A stretch of 64,000 nucleotides of DNA from assembly GCA_028023455.1 (NCBI GenBank), contig JAQFVV010000027.1, positions 10,227,845 to 10,291,844 on the forward strand, written 5' to 3'. Positions 23,713 to 35,744 of the stretch are shown here, in pieces. Source of the stretch: Epiperipatus broadwayi (Eukaryota; Onychophora; Udeonychophora; Euonychophora; Peripatidae). A program made the translations under genes and the position numbers. Positions within the stretch are counted from its first letter, which is position 1, and the number at the start of each line of letters is the position of its first letter. The notes below the pieces were generated by a model, which worked only from the letters and a program-made list of their open reading frames with translations, searched no databases and was not told the origin of the DNA.

Positions 23713-24031
23713 GCACTCTGTATAGCTTCTCTCTCAAGCGCTTCACACGCTTTTAATTTCATAACTTATTCGTTTATAGAATTTATCTCCATTGACCTTC
23801 CTGGAAAACAAATGCACTCTAAAATTTCGAAATGTTTTGATATAATACCTAACAATGATATCAGAATGCAATTTTTTGAATCATTTTTTAAAACTTTTTT
23901 CCAATTTGAAAGAATTCTATATATTTCTAAAAGAAAAAAAGAAATTTAAAAAGAATATAAATATAGGCTTAAAACAGATGCAGGAAATATTGCACAATTT
24001 GTAATTAATAAAACACAAATAGGAATATTAT

Positions 24032-24395
24032 TATTAAACATCACATGAACCCCTCCTCTTATGCTTGTGTATAACTGTTGTTAAAACAGGCAAAACTCAC
24101 TATAAATATTGCCACACACAACAAGCTAGAGTAATCAATGGATGCCAGAAGGCTTGTGCATAAAATCCCTATCTAGTGCCTACTCATCCAATATCCCCAG
24201 ACTAGTTTCTGGCTTATGGCTCTCAGATCCAAGGCTCCTCACTGACGAAGGCCATAAGCCAGAAACTAGTCTGGGGATATTGGATGAGTAGGCATTAGAT
24301 GGGGATTTTATGCACAAACCTTCTGGCATCCATCGATTACTCTAGCTTGCTGTGTGTGGCAATATATTTAGTGAGTTTTGCCTGTTTTAATATAA
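24032..24395. repeat. Fold-back element G, copy 3
   Basis: Long hairpin: TTAAAACAGGCAAAACTCAC at 24081-24100 is exactly matched in reverse complement at 24371-24390, and the arms continue inward to about 24230/24245 with few mismatches. The left flank (24032-24080) carries the ATTAAACATCACATGA end block. Confidence 0.8.
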
Positions 24396-25264
24396 TTATT
24401 ACTATAAACTGATTTTTATTCTTTTTATTTTTAAAAGCTCCGATGTCGTAATGTTTGATATTTCAATTTGTTGAATATATCTGTATGTCTATAAAAATTA
24501 ATGACAGTAGAAACTAGTTTTATCATTTGTAGCTGAAAAATTGTCAGTTCATGCAGAAGAAAACTGTTTTCCAAAGTCTTCTGCACTTTATAAATTTGAA
24601 CTATTATTCTTTATTGATTTAAATTCGATGCTAGTAAATCTCTTTACATAGGATTAAAAACGTTTTAGATCATACTTAATATTTTTCTGTAAAGCATCAA
24701 TTTATAAATAATGTCAAAATTTTCTTCTCATTGTTTATAAACAAATTTTTAAAATTGATAAAATTGTTCAAATAAAATATTGATTTTCTTATTATATTAT
24801 TTATGATACCTATATCTTCCTTTTATAATTAATATAAGTTTTCTTAAAAAAAAAGAAATCTAATAAAATATTTATTTAAGTTACATTACGTTATTAAAAC
24901 CCTTAACCGGCTTATTAATATCATCTAAAAAAACAAATATTTTTTCATCTAATATACCAGAAATCATAATAAAAAATCAAATAATTTCATTTTTATAATT
25001 TCTATATACCTGGCTAATTTATATCTGCAGTAAATTTTAACATACATCTTGCAAATCTTCAATAACTAAAGGCATCTATTTCCCCAGACTAATCAATTAA
25101 AGTTAGTCAAGACTAAATCAAATACATTAGAAAAAGTATTATCTACAAAATTAAAGTAAATTAGATATAAAGTATTGATGAATTCTTAAAACTTTTTTAT
25201 CTATAATAGTCTAAATAATCACGTTTACTTTTTAGAAAGTTGATACGCATTCTATACCACAATA
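24396..25264. other. AT-rich spacer, nothing recognised
   Basis: No gene or known repeat seen. Confidence 0.5.
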
Positions 25265-25334
25265 GTGTCGCAACTTTTTTTACACTTGCGACACCTATAT
25301 TGCAACTTTTTTTACACTTGGGACCCCTATATTC
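25265..25334. repeat. Hairpin plus 32-bp tandem duplication
   Basis: GTGTCGCAA (25265-25273) pairs with TTGCGACAC (25286-25294). The GCAACTTTTTTTACACTTG unit is repeated with a 32-bp period (25270 and 25302). Confidence 0.6.
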
Positions 25335-25447
25335 AGACTGAAATTTTAAGTGATCGAATTATATATAGTTACCATCCTATTATAAGCATGTAAAGATAGT
25401 AATAATAAAAGTTGTTTGTCATACAAATATATATATATATATATATT

Positions 25448-26022
25448 GAAGCAGTAATCTTAGCTTAAGATTGTGCTTCATGTTTCTACTTACTAACTCG
25501 TGTTCAAACCCCTATATCCCATCCTGCTCCTTTTGTCAGTATATATATTTCATGTATATATTTGAGATGCGCACCTAAATTTGTAGTTTAACTTTCAATA
25601 TTTATTATTATTGATTCTTTTTATTAATTATTAGTTCTTCTTATTAAAATTATAGTTGCAGCTTAAATATATACTTAGGAGCAAAACTTACTAACAAAAT
25701 ATTGATGTTTTTGTAAATATTTTATTATATGTCGTTTTAGCTTTTTCTTTTCAAATTGCTTGTTTTTCTATAAATTATACATTTTTTATATAAAATCCAA
25801 TATGGAAGGATGCAGGTGTTGTTTAATTGTCTAAAAATAATTAGGGGTTGGAAGCACTGTTGTTTTAATCTGGGAAAGGTATTTTTTAATTAAAGTTTTA
25901 CTTAAGATAAATGGGATTAGTTAAGATTAGATTTACTTGTGTTAAAAACATGTTGTTAAATCTATTTCTAATCTAGAAATAGATTTGAATTTATTTTTGG
26001 ACGTTATCTTACAATTGCATCT
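25448..26022. repeat. Inverted-repeat element M, copy 2, with leading hairpin
   Basis: Begins with a hairpin (GAAGC 25448-25452 / GCTTC 25475-25479 enclosing AATCTTA / TAAGATT). The M element proper spans 25802-26022: the left end includes GGATGCAGGTGTTG and TTGTCTAAAA, the right end TTTTTGGACG...TTGCATC, with an internal palindrome AAATCTATTTCT/AGAAATAGATTT. It corresponds to 3850-4421. Confidence 0.55.
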
Positions 26023-26149
26023 TCAAAAACAACTGATAAGAGAAAAAGTATAAAATGACTAAATTTTGAATCACATAGATTAGTTATTAATTAATTAGTT
26101 ACTATTGATTGAGAGATTGTTAACATTGCTGTAAAACTAAAAAAAAATA

Positions 26150-26390
26150 TGTAGCAGTAAATCCACCAACTTGCTCGACCCCTTTTGGGGGGTCATCATC
26201 TGCCGCTACCATAATATACTGCTGCCCTGAAAAAAGAAACGCCAAAAAGAACTTTATTAGAATATGATAGAAGTTTTCTGCCATCGGAGAACTTTCATTT
26301 TCAACTGCCGTGCACGGACAATATTTTAATCGGACTAACTTAAAATTGAAAGGTAAATTTCAAGCCGCTACCCCTAATAGTCAATTTAGT
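26150..26390. other. GC-richer non-coding island
   Basis: Contains CGACCCCTTTTGGGGGGTC, a GC-rich palindrome, and CTGCCGTGCACGG. No ORF. Like the island at 4546-4745 it lies 120-130 bp to the right of an M element, so the pair may belong to one larger, diverged repeat. Confidence 0.35.
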
Positions 26391-27309
26391 CTCAATATTC
26401 TCTCAAGATCTTTTTTTATGTATTCTTTAACTTTGCCTTTTATATATATATAAATAACATGTAATTTGCTCTTAAATAAATTATATAAATTTAATTCTAT
26501 CTTATATGCTCTTTAATTTTGGTAGGGTCATTTATTTACATGTGTTTATTATTTGATTTATATATCTGTTTGCCTATTAATATGTCAATCTAAAACAATC
26601 TGACAAATTGAATTTTCTAAAAATCCTTTCTTCTTTTAAACTAAATCTTCAAGCAAGTTATTAACGTCCCCTTAAATATATATACGTATTATTAATTAAT
26701 TGATATACTCGCCAGCTTGCTTTATGTACCAACATTTTATTTATGTTCTAATATAAAAATATATATATTTGTTTAACTCTGAATTTTCTACCAGTGTAAA
26801 TTCAAAGTTAAAACTAATTAACGCTTTGAAATCTTATAAAATATTATTTATTTAATTCTAAAATAAGGTGACTCAATTGTTTTCTATATCACTGCTAATC
26901 TTATTTCATTTTCATACTCTTAACATTTCAAATCTTGTATTTATATATTTCAGTTATTATAAAAATCACGAAAGTGGGATTTATTTATTTTAAATAGCAG
27001 AAAAGGGATGGGGGGAAATCTTAATGTTTCTTTATTAAATAAAATCTTAACGTATTTGGGAAATTTTAATATTTTACTTACTTAGTAAAATCTCTCTCTA
27101 TATATAACTGCATAGTGTATTATTTGTCTAAATTATGGTATTCAAACTGGGCTCGTTTATTTTAAAGCTGTAAAATTTATTCAATGTTGTTAGAGACATA
27201 TATCATTACTGCGTTTCTGTCATTTAGCCTATCTTCGTATATATATATATTAGTGCTTTTTAATCTGGGGGTTATGACAGGTTCGAACCCATAGATTTCT
27301 TCTCGTCTT
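26391..27309. other. AT-rich, pyrimidine-leaning spacer
   Basis: No gene seen. A lone GGTTCGAACCC (near 27282) resembles a tRNA B box but has no matching A box at the right distance. Confidence 0.45.
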
Positions 27310-27496
27310 CATATAAAAATGCCTCTAGCGGTGACCCCTAAGTCTGGCACACGCTATGCATATGCTATTTCTTTAAAAGAAGGCCACTAGGGTGACCCAT
27401 AAGTCTGGCACACGCTATGCCCATCCATTTCTTCGTATAAAAAGGCCACTGGCGGTGATCCCCAAGTTTGGACACGCTGTATGCCCATCCATTTCG
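27310..27496 (+). repeat. Three-unit ~62-bp tandem repeat
   Basis: Units begin near 27319, 27381 and 27442 and share a GGCCACTGGCGGTGA start, AAGTCTGGCACACGCTATG, and a CCATCCATTTCTTCGTATAA spacer. Less AT-rich than the flanks; unit length is not a multiple of three in all copies and no ORF spans it. Confidence 0.75.
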
Positions 27497-28384
27497 TTTT
27501 CATCCAGAAGCACGACCTTTTCCTCTTAGTTATTTTTAGGCTATTATGTCAGCATGCCGCAAACTTCTTCGTATTATTATTATTATTTCTTTTGCTTCAT
27601 GACCCAGTTTTAATGCTCTAATATTAAAATTAAGCTTTGCTTAAAAGATATATATATAAATGCCAATTACTTCTATTTGATTAATTAAGTTTATTTCAAT
27701 CATATACAATCCTACCTTCGTGATTTATATATCTATATTTAAGAGTATCTATATGCCTTGGGGAAAATAAAGCGTTCGTCTTACTATTGTTAAAATAATT
27801 TGTCATTAAATATTTTGTCATAGGTTTAAATATAATCAAATGTATTTTATGTATTTTCACGACCATAATGGCAGGAAAATAGTTTGTATTTATATCTGTA
27901 ATGAATCCCAGAACGCTCCCCTAATATATGTTAGTCACCACATTTCTGAACTGTAACCCAAAGCGTTAATAGCAATATTATGTAATTCCTTTTATTAACT
28001 GATTGGCATCTTAATATTGGACCCACCAAAGATGTGTGTTTATTTGTAATATATTATTTAGCTAATAAAGAGCATATGAGAACTAATAGCGTGAATGACA
28101 CTATGTAATCGCTTGCTCATTCACGCACATACTAATGTACCTAATTTATAAATGTATATAACTAAATTTTCATTATATTAAACTATCTTTATTGTTTAAC
28201 TTATTGAGTAGTTCGAACTTATTGAGTAGTTCGAATTTCTTTTCCTTTTCCTCCACTTCTTCCACATATATTACAGCCATACTTATGTATATTTTAATAT
28301 AATCATAATTAATAGATGTCTCATTGTCTTCTCAGCTTTGCTGCTAGTGGCAATTAAGATTAATTCTCATGAGCCATAACTATT
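27497..28384. other. Spacer with a short perfect hairpin
   Basis: GCGTGAATGA (28089-28098) and TCATTCACGC (28117-28126) form a 10-bp stem. TTATTGAGTAGTTCGAA is duplicated at about 28200 and 28217. No gene seen. Confidence 0.5.
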
Positions 28385-28555
28385 ATGTTATTCATTAGGT
28401 GTTCGATTTGGGACTTAGAGAGTGGGTTCGAATCCAGGCTGGTTCCTGACCTAAATCTTGGGCTTGACTGGGTTTGAAGTACATTTTGTGAGTTCCAGCT
28501 CATGTTAGATGGATAAACATATTTTTACCGGCACAATATATATATATATATATTT
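28385..28555 (+). repeat. SINE-C-like repeat, copy 2
   Basis: A tRNA-like 3' half with B box GGTTCGAATCC (28425-28435), then GGCTGGTTCCTGACC and, further on, TTAGATGGATAAACATATTT and a CCGGCACAATATATA end. The second half matches 6740-6860. The A box is weak (TTAGGTGTTCGATTTGG at about 28396). Confidence 0.55.
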
Positions 28556-28702
28556 CTTGTTACTATCTATTATTTTCTAAATATTTGGTTTTTATTATCA
28601 ACGGTGCTTGTCTTATAGATAAAGATGCCATTCGATGGCACCGTTAATGAAGTTATGGAAGGCTAAATATGAACAAAGTGGTTATACAGAAAGTGAATTA
28701 TT

Positions 28703-28925
28703 GGTTTTTATGCTAGGTTTGGAAAAAAATAAGGGGGATTTAGATATGAAGGTCATGGAGTTGACAAAGATTATGTTGTGGAAATGGGATGGAGCAGATT
28801 ATGGGAAAACTTAGGGTGGACAATGGAAAAGGCAGGTAAAGTGGCTAACAGGTTTCTCTGGGCATAGCTGCTGAGAGATTCCTGACTCCCTTTAAGGAGA
28901 AGTCACAGTACATCACATCACACAA
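28703..28925 (+). repeat. Dispersed repeat D, copy 1
   Basis: About 220 bp sharing long blocks with the reverse strand of 51243-51463: GGTTTGGAAAAA, AAGGGGGAT, AAAACTTAGGGTGG, GTGGCTAACAGGTTTCTCTG and GCTGAGAGATT. Two frames look protein-like in part, but stops fall at different places in the two copies, so I cannot assign a protein. Origin unknown. Confidence 0.6.
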
Positions 28926-29229
28926 CACATCACATAAAATATGAACATTCAGGGGCCATTGATTTCAATCATTTTGATGTGTTTTTTTGTAATGCGAAAA
29001 TAAAAACAAAACAAAATCTTTTTTTTTAAATATTATTTTTTATTAATGTATACAAATTAAATGATAATAATAAATGTAAAATAAAATAAACAAATTACAA
29101 TTTGATTCGTGTTTTTTATTTTGCTTTATTAGAAAAATCAATTTTCTATCGTATATTTTTTTACTGGGGTTACAGCTTTACTGCTATTTTTCTTCATATA
29201 GAATGACAACAAAAAGTAACAGTTGTTAC

Positions 29230-29307
29230 GGTTAGGTTTAGGGTTAGGTTTAAGGTTAGTTTTAGGGTAAGATTTAGGGTTAGTTTTAGGGTTAGGTTTA
29301 GGTTTAG
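29230..29307 (+). repeat. Degenerate telomere-like (TTAGGG / TTTAGG) stretch
   Basis: About 80 bp of GGTTAGGTTTAGGGTTAGG-type sequence with interruptions (TTTAAGG, TTTTAGGG). Interstitial, not at an end of the window; AT-rich DNA lies on both sides. Confidence 0.7.
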
Positions 29308-32300
29308 TGTTCTGTTGTTTGTACTGCTAAAATAAAAAATATCAAAATCATATTTTTGTAAATATTTTTTTTTAGTAACATCTATAAAATAAATGATAAC
29401 ATACTATATTCAACAAAGTATAACCATAGTCGGAGAAAAGAAAGAAAGTAAAACTTTTTTAAACAACAACAAAAATGTCTTCTTTACTTATTAATCCTGT
29501 TTATAATATATGATTTTTATAAAATTTACAAAAAAACCGTCCATAATTGTACTTTTCTTACTGAATATTTTTGTTTTACCGCTCTTTTTTACTTTAAAAA
29601 TATACACACGGTAGAATCTTGTTTTGTCTCGTGGAATGTTACGAACAGTACGTTACTTGATGCATTACCTAATTCCAACTCACTTTACACATATATCTTG
29701 TCAACATTTTCTCAATTAAAACTTCAATACAGTATGGTGTAAAAAGTCTGATAATTATTACTTTACAAAATCTGAACATTTCAATACCTTAAAATAAAAA
29801 AAAATCCAATGAAAACAACATTTCCATCCAATTAAAAAAAACACACCCTCTCACCAAGCTGTAACCATTTTATAAACTGTGCGAATTCGGAAAATGTATT
29901 TGCTGTGATGCGACATACATGCTGTACTGAGACATGACATAGCAGCCTGCAATCTGTAGCACAACAAAAAAGTTGTATTATAGAAAAAGCGGGTTCGAAT
30001 GCGTCAGCCGCAGAAACAGCATTTTTATGTGTTTTAGCGTGAAAACAGCACCATAGAGTGGCGTCTTTAGCTATAAGACTAGTACCTTATCAACTTATCC
30101 ACTAAACATTTTAATTTCTATCATGTACATAAAAATAAGGAATAGGATTTAAAAAATATTTAATTGTAAGCATTAGGATAAACAATAAATATGATAAACG
30201 TATAATATATAATACTTGGTTCTGAGTATATCTGCTGATTTATAGCAATCATAAGCTTTTTAGTCTATTTTAAAAAATGTATACATTCAAGAACATAGAA
30301 ACACATGTCAATATTAGGAGGATAGTACCACGAAGAACAAAAGGTTGAGCATGAACAAGAGAAATGAGAGCAATATAAGCAAAGTACTATTATAATGCAA
30401 TGTTTATACAAACAGACTGGAATATAAAGAATTAAGTGTTTAAACACAAAAAGAGGTTAGATAGAAAATAATGAATTGAGCAGTCTTCATGCATTTTTAA
30501 TAGTGTTTAGATTTTGTTTTTTCAATTAAAAAATTATTATCCAATATTATAACTTCTCAAAATTCTTATGACCCCAAACAATTTTTCTGTGCTTCCTTAA
30601 GAGCTCTTGATCCACAGGTCATGCTTTCATTAATAAAAAAAACTGTTTGCTTTGCTAAATAGTTTGAAACAATAATTTAACTATGTTTAATATGTATTCT
30701 AGCAAGAATCTATAGGAAAATCAGAAATTTTAAAAAAGATCTTATTAGAAAATGATGATTTTTCTGAATCCTTGTTATGTTGTACAATTATTGCGTAGAA
30801 AGTTTCCATTTTTGATTTTGCTGTATCCTTTGTGTTTAGATGAAGTAACTTTAACATGTTTTCTAGGTGAAGAAAAGAATACGTTGTAAGTATATCAGCA
30901 TTCAGGGTGTTCCATGGCTATCAACACCATGAAATCTTTTTTTATTGAAGACTTTAAAACTTATCTTTGTAGTTGAATGCAACTTTTCCCATAATACCAT
31001 TGGAATTTATGTTAATAGTTTTGCTGCTATCTTTAAGTGAGAGGACATTAGAATAAATAATATGATATTCAAGTGTAGACATTAATTCTACATAATAATG
31101 CATTCTAATAACAGAGTGCTTGATTGTGAGCATGATTCTGAGCTAAAACATTATTGCTGCTTGTAAATGGTATATTAAATTGTTTGGAACTAGCAACAGC
31201 GCCATCAAGCACCATGTACTGTCAATGATACTAGTAGCATTTATTTTGCTATGTTTTTTTTATTAAAAAAATTGCTATAGTCAAAATTATACTTCAAACT
31301 TTCTTATATAAGTCTGTAAATAATAACAACCAAAAGGTATTTTGATAATTTTATAAATGTTAATACCATGAGAAAAATATAAATAAAATAATTAGAGAAA
31401 TTATTACTCAAATCAAAAAAATATTCATTAAAATGCTCTCTGACCAATAGCACAATTGTAAATAAAAACACAACACAAATACTTAAATTGTCATCTTTTG
31501 TACAAATATAAAGCGAACCAGTCTAAGATCAGAGTTTAATATAACTTACTAATGTAACGGGCACAGACGACGTTACATTGTTTTTTTATTAGTAAACATG
31601 AAAAAAAATAAAAGTTCGCAAATAAAACTTCTTTTTTTTAAGAATTAAAAATTGAAAATTAAAATTCTATACTAAACTCGTGTCTATATAAAATCGCACA
31701 GATGAAAAAAATTATTAAAATAAAACTTTATTAAAAATAGAAAAGGTATTGTAAAAGCAAAAACTTAAAAAAGATTTAGAGATAAAAATATATCTTTAAG
31801 TTTGAAAACAAATTAATTAATGTTATTGAAAAATGGAAATGATTATTTTAATTAGTCAATGTAAACTAGCCTTGGGCATTTAAATGTATAAGCAATGGTC
31901 AGATAGGAGAGAAAAACAATGGAATCGGACCTCAGCGAAAGAACCATCACATCGATGATGTAATGTTAATTGAATCCTTAAAATTAATATAAAAGGAAAA
32001 GTTTGGAAATCATTAGGGAGTTATTAAAAGAGGACAGATATGAGTTAGTGCGGAGTTGTAAGAGAAGGGATTGAAAAGACGCACTCTTCAATCCCTTCAG
32101 TTTTGTTAAAAAAAAAGAAATGACATCGTTTTTTCTACATTAAGGACCAGCTAAACTAAAAGACCTCTGGATAAATAAAAAACAATGGCTAACTGGATAC
32201 CAATATCTATTTAGGATTGTGTGGAAATTCACATTCAAATGGCAAGCCACGGATAAAGCTGGACATTTTAAAAATTGTAAGAACTTGAGATAATTCATGA

Positions 32301-33730
32301 ACATTAAATTAAAAACGTTCCATATTTTAAAAAAAATAGAAATAGATTCCTATCTGACCAAACTAAATTATTTATTAATTAATTATAATTTTATTTGATG
32401 TATTTCTTGTTTGTAAAATTATTTCCATTTATTTTTTTTTTGTTCTTTAAGTTTTATTTATGATTTTTGTTTTGCGATAAATTAAATTATATAAATGTTA
32501 AACTTAAGTCGGGCGTGAATGGCTATATAGATTTGTAAAGTTATATTAGGGGAGGGTAATCTTAGGTTATTTGTTTCATAGTTAAATTAGGTCAATGGAT
32601 TGGATATATTGGTGTAATTAATAAATGTAGTATGAGATTCGCTATGGCAGAATCGCTTTATATGCCGCACACTTCCTTTTTGGCCTATGGGATGTGATTC
32701 GTAAGTCAGCAAAATGACCGCAGTCCTTTCCTATGAAGGTTTTTTTATTGCTCTTCTTGTCAGATAGATGTAGTATTCCTATCTGATGAGAGGCAATTTC
32801 TTCTCTTAATCTTTTGTGCTGCTGTATTTTGTATTACATTGAATGCATCGATATATCAGATGAACTGACATTAGTTTGACTGTGAACTTTTGGCCTAAGG
32901 TTAAATAAGGATAGAATATTTTCTTTCAAATGCAAATCTATGTAGTCTATTCATACTCGACACTGTAAATAAAAATGCATTAAATTTAAGTTGAGTATAG
33001 ACGCTTGCATGGGTTCGTTACTGGTTAATTATGTTTTTGGTTTTCATATTTGAACAAAATATATAGACATTCGGTAAATAATGATACCTTACGGTGAGTA
33101 TCTAAAATGTATTTATTCGGATGCCTTTTAAGTTATTAGTGTCTCTGTGGTATCTTATGATAAATACCATTGGGTTTCTTGTATTCCCTATGCAATTGAT
33201 GGTATCAATGACTTTGTATTTTGATCGTTTATGTTTATTTTTAAATGTTTTTTAACCATGTAATCTATGTAACCGATCTATACTCAACATTTTAAAACAA
33301 ACTCTTATAATCCCATCTGTGCAAATTTATAATAATATAAAAATTAAAATGTAAATTAAAAATCTAAAATAATAGTTAAAAATAATGTTAAATGTTAAAG
33401 TAAACATGCTAAAATAATAATGTTAAATTATATATATATATGTGTGTGTAAATAAATGTTTGTATGTTGCAGTGGCTTATTTTTTTTTTAAAAAAAATTA
33501 TTCTTAGATAAGAATTTATAAAATATAAATCTCTGCTGTTCCACTGAGCTAGTGACAATGGGCTAACGACCGGATATCAAAATATATAAAATAAAATAAA
33601 ATTTTTTTTTGACTTACGTATCTGCTTACTTTATAAATTTTCTAGGTTCAAATGCCTAGATGGCTCCCTTGTAGTGCAGATTACGTTAAGCTAATAAATC
33701 TGGATCGTTATACTAATAATTGACCTATTT
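29308..33730. other. Long AT-rich spacer with two perfect hairpins
   Basis: No gene recognised over 4.4 kb. Hairpins: AATGTAACG (31551-31559) / CGTTACATT (31571-31579), and GAAGGGATTGAA (32064-32075) / TTCAATCCCTTC (32087-32098) with an 11-nt loop. 31900-32100 and 32500-32900 are slightly less AT-rich without an ORF. Confidence 0.45.
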
Positions 33731-34135
33731 ATTCAATATACTGAATGTTTACTATAGTAAATAGGGGAACTTAAACTTAGGATTTTTTATCTATATTCAT
33801 TCTCCACTCTATCTGAAATAACCAATCCCCATGATCACACACATGTAAAAATGATCCCCCACAAACATATTTCATGCAGGATCAGCACTCATCATTTGGG
33901 TCAAACCATAATTTTGTACACATATATACAATCAGCACTCAGCTTATATTAAGATAGCAATTTTTCAAACTTTAATCAATGGAATTTAATCTTCTCACCC
34001 TTCCAACAATCCAACCTTCCATTTCATTAAAAAACCAAAAACTGAATACTCAAAGCCCTTGCTGAATTTGATATTGTAGTCACACCCATGCAAACATTAT
34101 GTCAATCTAACTCTTCATTACATATTCATTTATAT
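33731..34135 (+). repeat. Element F, copy 3
   Basis: Opens with the palindrome ATTCAATATACTGAAT (33731-33746), then GGGGAACTTAAACTTAGGAT, CACTCATCATTTGGG, TTAAGATAGCAA, TCACACCCATGC and a tail matching element E's TGACCCCTCA region. Full-length example of F. Confidence 0.7.
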
Positions 34136-34208
34136 TAATAGGAGAGGGATAGGTTGAATTTATACTATGATGTAACCTATTTCCAAGGCAATATATAATT
34201 AACTTATT

Positions 34209-34436
34209 CATTCAGTACACTGAATGTTTTAAAATAGAGGAATTTGAACTTAGGATTTTCAGTCTATATTTATTCTTCATTCCATCTCAAACAATTGATA
34301 AATATGACCACATACATGTAAAAAAGATAAATGATCACAACTATATGTATTTTATGTAGAACCACCAGTCATCAGTTGGGCCAGATCATAATCTCAGACA
34401 CATATATACAGTGTTCAGCATATAAGGGATTATTAT
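34209..34436 (+). repeat. Element F, copy 4
   Basis: Opens with CATTCAGTACACTGAATG (34209-34226), the terminal palindrome of F, then GAATTTGAACTTAGGAT, GTAGAACCACCAGTCATCAG. Cut at about 34436, where the reverse copy begins. Confidence 0.7.
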
Positions 34437-34745
34437 TGTCATGACCACGGAATTCCATCATTGGTTTTTCAATAAAATGGATGGTTGAATTGTTGGAAGG
34501 GTGAGAAGATTGAAACATATACATTAAAGTTTAAGGAATTGCTATCTTAATATAAACCGAATGCTGATTGTATATATGTGTGGGAGATTATGATCTAGCC
34601 CAACTGATAAATACTGTTTTTGCATGAAATATGTATATTGGGAATCAGTTATCTTTTTCACATGTATGTGGTTATGGATATCGATTGTTTGAGACGAGTG
34701 GAGAATGAATATAGACTGAAAATTCTAAGTTCAAGTCCCTCTACT
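34437..34745 (-). repeat. Element F, copy 5
   Basis: Inverse of copy 4: CCATCATTGGTTTTTC, TTGCTATCTTAATATAAAC, GCATGAAATATGTATATTGG, ending CTAAGTTCAAGTCCC. With copy 4 it forms a head-to-head inverted pair. Confidence 0.7.
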
Positions 34746-35744
34746 TAATTTATTAATAAGTGTAAAATAAAAAAATCTTATCAAAAGCCTTGGACAAATA
34801 AAAAAGAAATCAATAGTAACAATAACTTCATCACATCTAAAACAGAATCAAATAGCCAGGGTACCCATACCACAGATATATGGAGTCAAGAGTCCAGTGG
34901 GCAATTACCCTTACGATTTTCTTTGTGATATTATATATTGATTTCTATCTTCGTTAAATTTAAATGAGCATATATATAAACTATAACTTTTGTATTTGCA
35001 AATATTTTTCTTATTTATTGATTAAAAAGATATTACAAAACACAATAAATAGAAAAGATCAACTGCGCAACTCGCTTGCAACTTGGAATAAATAAATAAT
35101 ACTGTAATTAGAAAAAAACCTGTTAAATGAACACTTATATACTGTACTCAATCTTTTTCACACTTTTTAAAAAATTGTTTTCATAATCAGTTATTGATTT
35201 GTTTTTGTAATCAAAACTTTATAAATAAATATTTAATTATTATGATTATTCACAATAGGAAATTTGATTTATAGTTTAGGTAGGCTATAGCAAAAGAGTT
35301 TACTGAAAAATTTTATTCTGCTAATGAGAAATCAGCTTTAATATAGTTTATGGCATTTAAACTATGAAATAAATTTATATAAAATGTCTATATATTTCTA
35401 CATATATATTATAAAAAATAAAAAGTAAAAAATATTTTAGAATAGACAAATTTTCAAAGCATTATTGTAAATCAAGATAAAAACCATAAACGATATATTT
35501 ATTTTAAAAAAATCTTAAGAGAAATATATAATCTTATGATAGAATGAAATCTCAATCCATCATTTTAAAAAAGAAAAAAAAAGAACAAAAACGATATATA
35601 CAGAAAAGGAAGTAGAGGTGGCGTGTGGGACATTAAAAATTATATATACATTAATTTAACAACCATTTTTAATTAAAATACTTACAAAATATAATATTCA
35701 AAACATTCCATATCTATTATTTGCAAAATAGATCATCAACACCA
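34746..35744. other. AT-rich spacer, nothing recognised
   Basis: No gene or recognised repeat. Confidence 0.5.

Noticed and set aside
29990-30110. tRNA-like B box GGTTCGAATGC and nearby A-box-like sequence
   Set aside because: The boxes are on opposite strands or wrongly spaced and no second copy was seen.
32751-32810. Hammerhead core candidate around CTGATGAGAGG
   Set aside because: No stem II partner followed by GAAA was found downstream.
33535-33585. tRNA A-box-like TAGCTCAGTGG on the reverse strand
   Set aside because: No B box at a suitable distance and no second copy.
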